Shown here: piece after piece, positions 30,376 through 33,589 of the stretch
How the letters are laid out: the number at the start of each line of letters is the position of its first letter
How positions within the stretch are numbered: position 1 is the stretch's first letter
Origin: Branchiostoma floridae
Lineage: Eukaryota > Chordata > Leptocardii > Amphioxiformes > Branchiostomatidae
Direction of reading: 5' to 3'
Length of the DNA stretch: 33,589 bases
Assembly (NCBI RefSeq): GCF_000003815.2
Contig: NC_049984.1
Coordinates: 24,657,520 to 24,691,108, forward strand
Program-made: the position numbers and the translations under genes
The notes under the pieces: generated by a model
What the model was told of the DNA's origin: nothing
The model's database searches: none
What the model saw: only the letters and a program-made list of their open reading frames with translations

Positions 30376-30927
30376 AACTGTCAGGGACTGCAATGAATGA
30401 CAGATCATGTTGGAAAAACTGCATTATGTATTGTACCTCACCGGTAAACTGGATGTACGATGTACGTACGTATATGGCTGGTATGCTGAAGAAGAAGAAG
30501 AGGCGTAAGCTTAAGCTTGGCCCCCTCTATCGGCTAATTTGGGGGATTACAGAGGCATTTGTGTCATGCATTGCCGACGAATATAAGTCAAGAAAGAAAG
30601 AACGGATTTTCATCATTTTTGGTATGAAGGTGGTATGTACAATATGAATGACAAATCATGCAAATATAGGGGGCATTTGCATAATTAATCATAATATTAT
30701 CATAGTAGTTGTTTCTGTGAATCTCGTTCGAAATAAGATCTGGATCGTAGGATTCAAGTTAAAAATGCACGCACGAAACTTACAGTTGAATGAGTAGCAA
30801 TGATGATAACTGTGATAATAGGTTTATTGCAAATACAAGCTCGAGGGCTTATTGCAAATACATGCAACATATAGATAACAATCGTAGAGAGTACAAAGTA
30901 TGACATCTCCTGGCACATAAGGTTAAT

Positions 30928-31254
30928 CTACCTAATACAAGAGTGTGTCGTATTAGATGAGAATAGGCTTTTAAGTTTACCATCATTGGAGGAACTTTTA
31001 ACGTCTGCACTTTCTTTGATATATTTTTCTATGTATATATACAAGAATGATAAAAATAATGCTACTCTACTTCTTGAGTTATGTTTACTGCATACTGAAG
31101 TATAGATGGACATAGTTTTGTTGGGTTTCACTTTGCGGTAGCACATAATGAGCCTTACACAAGTCGGCACATGTTGGCCTTTTCTGGTAATATCGTACCT
31201 GGTGCACTTACTGAACAAGTGATTAACCACACCGAACTGAGCACCGGTCCTCAT
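30928..31254 (-). other. 108-codon minus-strand open frame, unknown
   Basis: Begins MRTGAQFGVVNHLFSKCTRY. An AATAAA on the same strand lies downstream (30823-30828). The HLFSKCTRYDITRK stretch faintly recalls the C-terminal zinc-like tail of some retroelement polymerases, but I cannot assign it. Possibly chance. Confidence 0.2.
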
Positions 31255-31587
31255 GTAAATTACACTGCCAGATACAACGCTTGATACTATATTGTCGTAA
31301 GGCTAATACATGTTTCGTTATTTTTATAATTTTCTCGGAACGACGAATACCTTTCTATAGTATGGTACACAAATCTGAAATGCTGGCGAATGTATTTGCC
31401 TTTAAGTCTTTAATATTACGAACGGATTTCATCATAGATGTTTTTAATATGTGTAAATGTCGGCGCAATTCGGCCACTGCTGCTATGCCGTACATCTGTA
31501 AATAAAACTTGTCAAACTTGTCAATATGGCAAGTTCCGGACTTCCGTGGAGCCTCGGAGGAGGTCATAATTTTTTAATGGAGAATCA

Positions 31588-31937
31588 TCATCGGTCGGCT
31601 GCGGCGCAGGCGACTGTAAGTTTCTTCCGGGCCCTTCTGTCGGCAGCTAGATGACTAATTTGCTTTGCGGTGATCTGGTCATTGTAATCTCCTAGGAGCT
31701 GTTGAATGTACTTTAAATAGAAGGTAGCTTGGCGTCCTCGTCTGCGTTTCCCATGTGTTGGTACATGAGTGCATAGGTGTTGACAGGTTCATCCTCGGGC
31801 ATGCACAGGATATTTCTCAGAAAGTTCAACTGCCTCGAGCGTACATTTTCAATCAACGGCTTTGTTTTGGTAAGTTCATAAATCCTGGAGTTCGGTACCC
31901 GGTTGGTCGAATGGAGAATAGACAAAGAGTAATGCTC
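31588..31937 (-). pseudogene. 3' end of a non-LTR retrotransposon polymerase ORF, frameshifted
   Basis: Minus-strand translation gives NRVPNSRIYELTKTKPLIE, VRSRQLNFLRNILCMPEDEP, a one-base frame change near 31755, then HGKRRRGRQATFYLKYIQQL and LAADRRARKK to a TGA at 31588-31590. The RQLxFLxxILxMP...HGKRRxGRQ arrangement is the familiar C-terminal tail of LINE-type reverse transcriptases common in marine invertebrate genomes. A stop lies upstream near 31944, so only the 3' end is left. Clade not determined. It is a 5'-truncated dead copy, with no link to the genes here. Confidence 0.75.
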
Positions 31938-32384
31938 GCGCGAGTATCATCCATAATATCAAGTCAGTATGGCCTTATTTGGGGTATCTTATTACCTGGA
32001 TGTCTAACCTTCGGCGACTTGCAAAGCAATTAGGATTTGATTGGCAGTGAATGATGATACTACAATCCCATTTGACACCCCAACAAAGTAATATAGGAAA
32101 CATGGGAATACATAATCTATTGAAGCCAATATTAATCGTAAACAGTATGTCATGGTTATCACGCCTTAGGCATTCTTTTATTTGGTTTTGGCATCACACC
32201 AGAAAGTCGTAATCAAAACGGCCAATCCATCAATAGGGGATAGAAAAGGCGCTATATATCTTAGGTTTTGTCAATAGACCTATTACCAATTATGGCGGAC
32301 ATTTTCGAATTTACTTACAGCCTAGATATATTTCAATCTCACTTAGAATAAGCACTACGTTCATGACTACATCTACCTCACTAG

Positions 32385-32553
32385 TGTCACTCCTATAAGT
32401 ACAATGAAGGCTGACATATAATGTATTTTCTTATTTTGATACTTTCTCGTCATATTCAAAATCTACCGAGGAAAAAAAATCTTCTCTTTTTCAAAAAATT
32501 AGTGTGCGGACTGATGCCATTCATTGAAATTCACTTTTAGTGGCCTTATACAT
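32385..32553. mobile_element. Partial aggccacag-family element
   Basis: cactagtgtcactcctataag, a gaggaaaaaaaatcttctc stretch and the end aaattcacttttagtggcct resemble the right half of the family. Confidence 0.45.
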
Positions 32554-32800
32554 CATGCAGTAATTATAAGGACATGCATATGGTACATGTGCATGTCAAA
32601 GGATAGCTATGGGGCAATGGTCTTCTTATAGTACCCGTTCTTTCCTTTTATATTCTGGCTCTCGGCTTAGCTGAAAAATATCAAAGTGAATTAACATCTA
32701 TAGTCGAGAAACGATATGAACCTTTCATCTACTTTATCTTCGTATTATCATATAGCCAGGCGCCGCGGACCAATCAGAAGGCCCCGTTCCACGTTGGTTA

Positions 32801-33085
32801 TGACGCCGTAACACGTAGATTCAGGCCAGGCAGGTGGGTATCGCTCCCCTGATTGGTCAGAATGAATCGACACCGGCACCGATTTGCATCGACACCGGCA
32901 CCAGTGTCGATGCAAATCGACACCGGTGATTCATTCTGACCAATCAGGGCAANNNNNNNNNNNNNNNNNNNNNNNNNNNNNNNNNNNNNNNNNNNNNNNN
33001 NNNNNNNNNNNNNNNNNNNNNNNNNNNNNNNNNNNNNNNNNNNNNNNNNNNNCTGCCTGGCCTGAATCCACGTGTTACGGCGTCA
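32801..33085. repeat. Large inverted repeat with nested palindromes and a gap
   Basis: Outer arms 32801-32833 and 33053-33085 pair at 32 of 33. Inner arms 32847-32868 and 32928-32949 pair perfectly over 22 bp. The core arms gatttgcatcgacac (32881-32895) and gtgtcgatgcaaatc (32904-32918) are also perfect. CCAAT-type accaatcag motifs occur in both inner arms and at 32769. Confidence 0.85.
32953..33052. other. Assembly gap (100 N)
   Basis: Default-size gap inside the right arm of the inverted repeat. By comparison with the left arm only about a dozen bases would be expected here. Confidence 0.99.
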
Positions 33086-33090
33086 TGCGT

Positions 33091-33465
33091 CAGCAGAAAG
33101 GAATGCTTTGTACAGTGTGCTGTCCATGTTAGAGTTCATCCAAACATTATTACTGTTCACATTCCTTCAAATTTATTGAATATGTACAACTATAACTTAG
33201 GATTAAATAGCAACACACTTGTCCCAGCAGAAAGGAATGCTTTGTACAGTGTGCAGTCCATGTTAGAGTTACATGGGGACCAAGTCTATTGTGATGGTCC
33301 AGTTCCATTTAACAAGTAACATAATGAATCGACATCTTTGTTAATATTTAAAGCCTTGAAACCGACCTTGATCCAAACATTATTACTGTTCACATTCCTT
33401 CAAATTTATTGAATATGTACAACTCTAACTTAGGATTGAATAGCAACACACTTGTCCCAGCAGAA
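33091..33465 (+). repeat. Two-part tandem duplication with open frames
   Basis: A 46-bp part (33091-33136 and 33225-33270) and a 95-bp part (33138-33232 and 33371-33465, two differences) are each present twice. About 100 bp is inserted in the second copy. One frame is open from 33053 to a TAA at 33317-33319, and another from 33352 to the window end; both read DPN/HPN IITVHIPSNLLNMYN. Product not recognised. Confidence 0.7.
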
Positions 33466-33589
33466 GGGAATTTGTCATTATGTCAAGCCTTGGAAGTCTT
33501 GAATAAGGGATGTATGTATTATAAAGGAATTTGTTGCTTAAATGGGTCAGTTTGTGTAGGCTATATGATAATAACGTTAATGCCCCGCC

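Noticed and set aside
31526-31615. Possible plus-strand first exon (MASSGLPWSLGGG...) with a gtaagt donor
   Set aside because: The reverse strand over the same bases encodes the tail of a non-LTR retrotransposon, which explains the open frame.

Overview
This is eukaryotic, metazoan DNA: genes are split by GT-AG introns, large stretches hold inverted-repeat transposons and minisatellites, and four runs of N mark a draft assembly. The two gene families present (omega-class glutathione transferase and claudin-like four-pass membrane proteins), the intron sizes and the repeat load fit an invertebrate chordate, most likely amphioxus (Branchiostoma). That species call is inference from gene content and style, not from a diagnostic marker.

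Layout. 1-1400: no gene; a small TIR element and a highly palindromic ACCGGT/CGATCG repeat array that runs into (TA)n and a gap. 1678-6209 (+): a complete five-exon omega glutathione S-transferase of 240 codons, with a consensus antioxidant-response-type site (1605-1614) just upstream of the ATG and tandem copies of the end of exon 3 inside intron 3. 6210-8168: transposon debris, including one element nested in another. 8169-12998 (+): a complete three-exon claudin-like gene (A, 183 codons) behind a promoter-proximal block tandemly repeated three times, each copy with a CACGTG E-box. 13081-16136: a MITE that carries the best poly(A) signal for gene A, an array of degenerate GTGGA/TCCAC hairpins, and a 60-bp minisatellite of about 26 copies. 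16915-25656 (+): exon 1 and exon 2 of a second claudin-like gene (B), separated by about 8.4 kb of repeats and a gap; its last exon is not found. 25657-33589: no gene I can identify. It holds a compound ATT/GTT microsatellite, a TTAA-flanked element, a hAT-like element with an 8-bp target duplication, the 3' end of a minus-strand non-LTR retrotransposon, a large inverted repeat interrupted by a gap, and a tandemly duplicated segment with open frames at the right edge.

The two claudin-like genes are a tandem duplicate pair: same exon phases, the same promoter module and alignable intron sequence. The GST is a soluble redox enzyme with no visible functional link to them beyond adjacency. No tRNA, rRNA or CRISPR array was seen.
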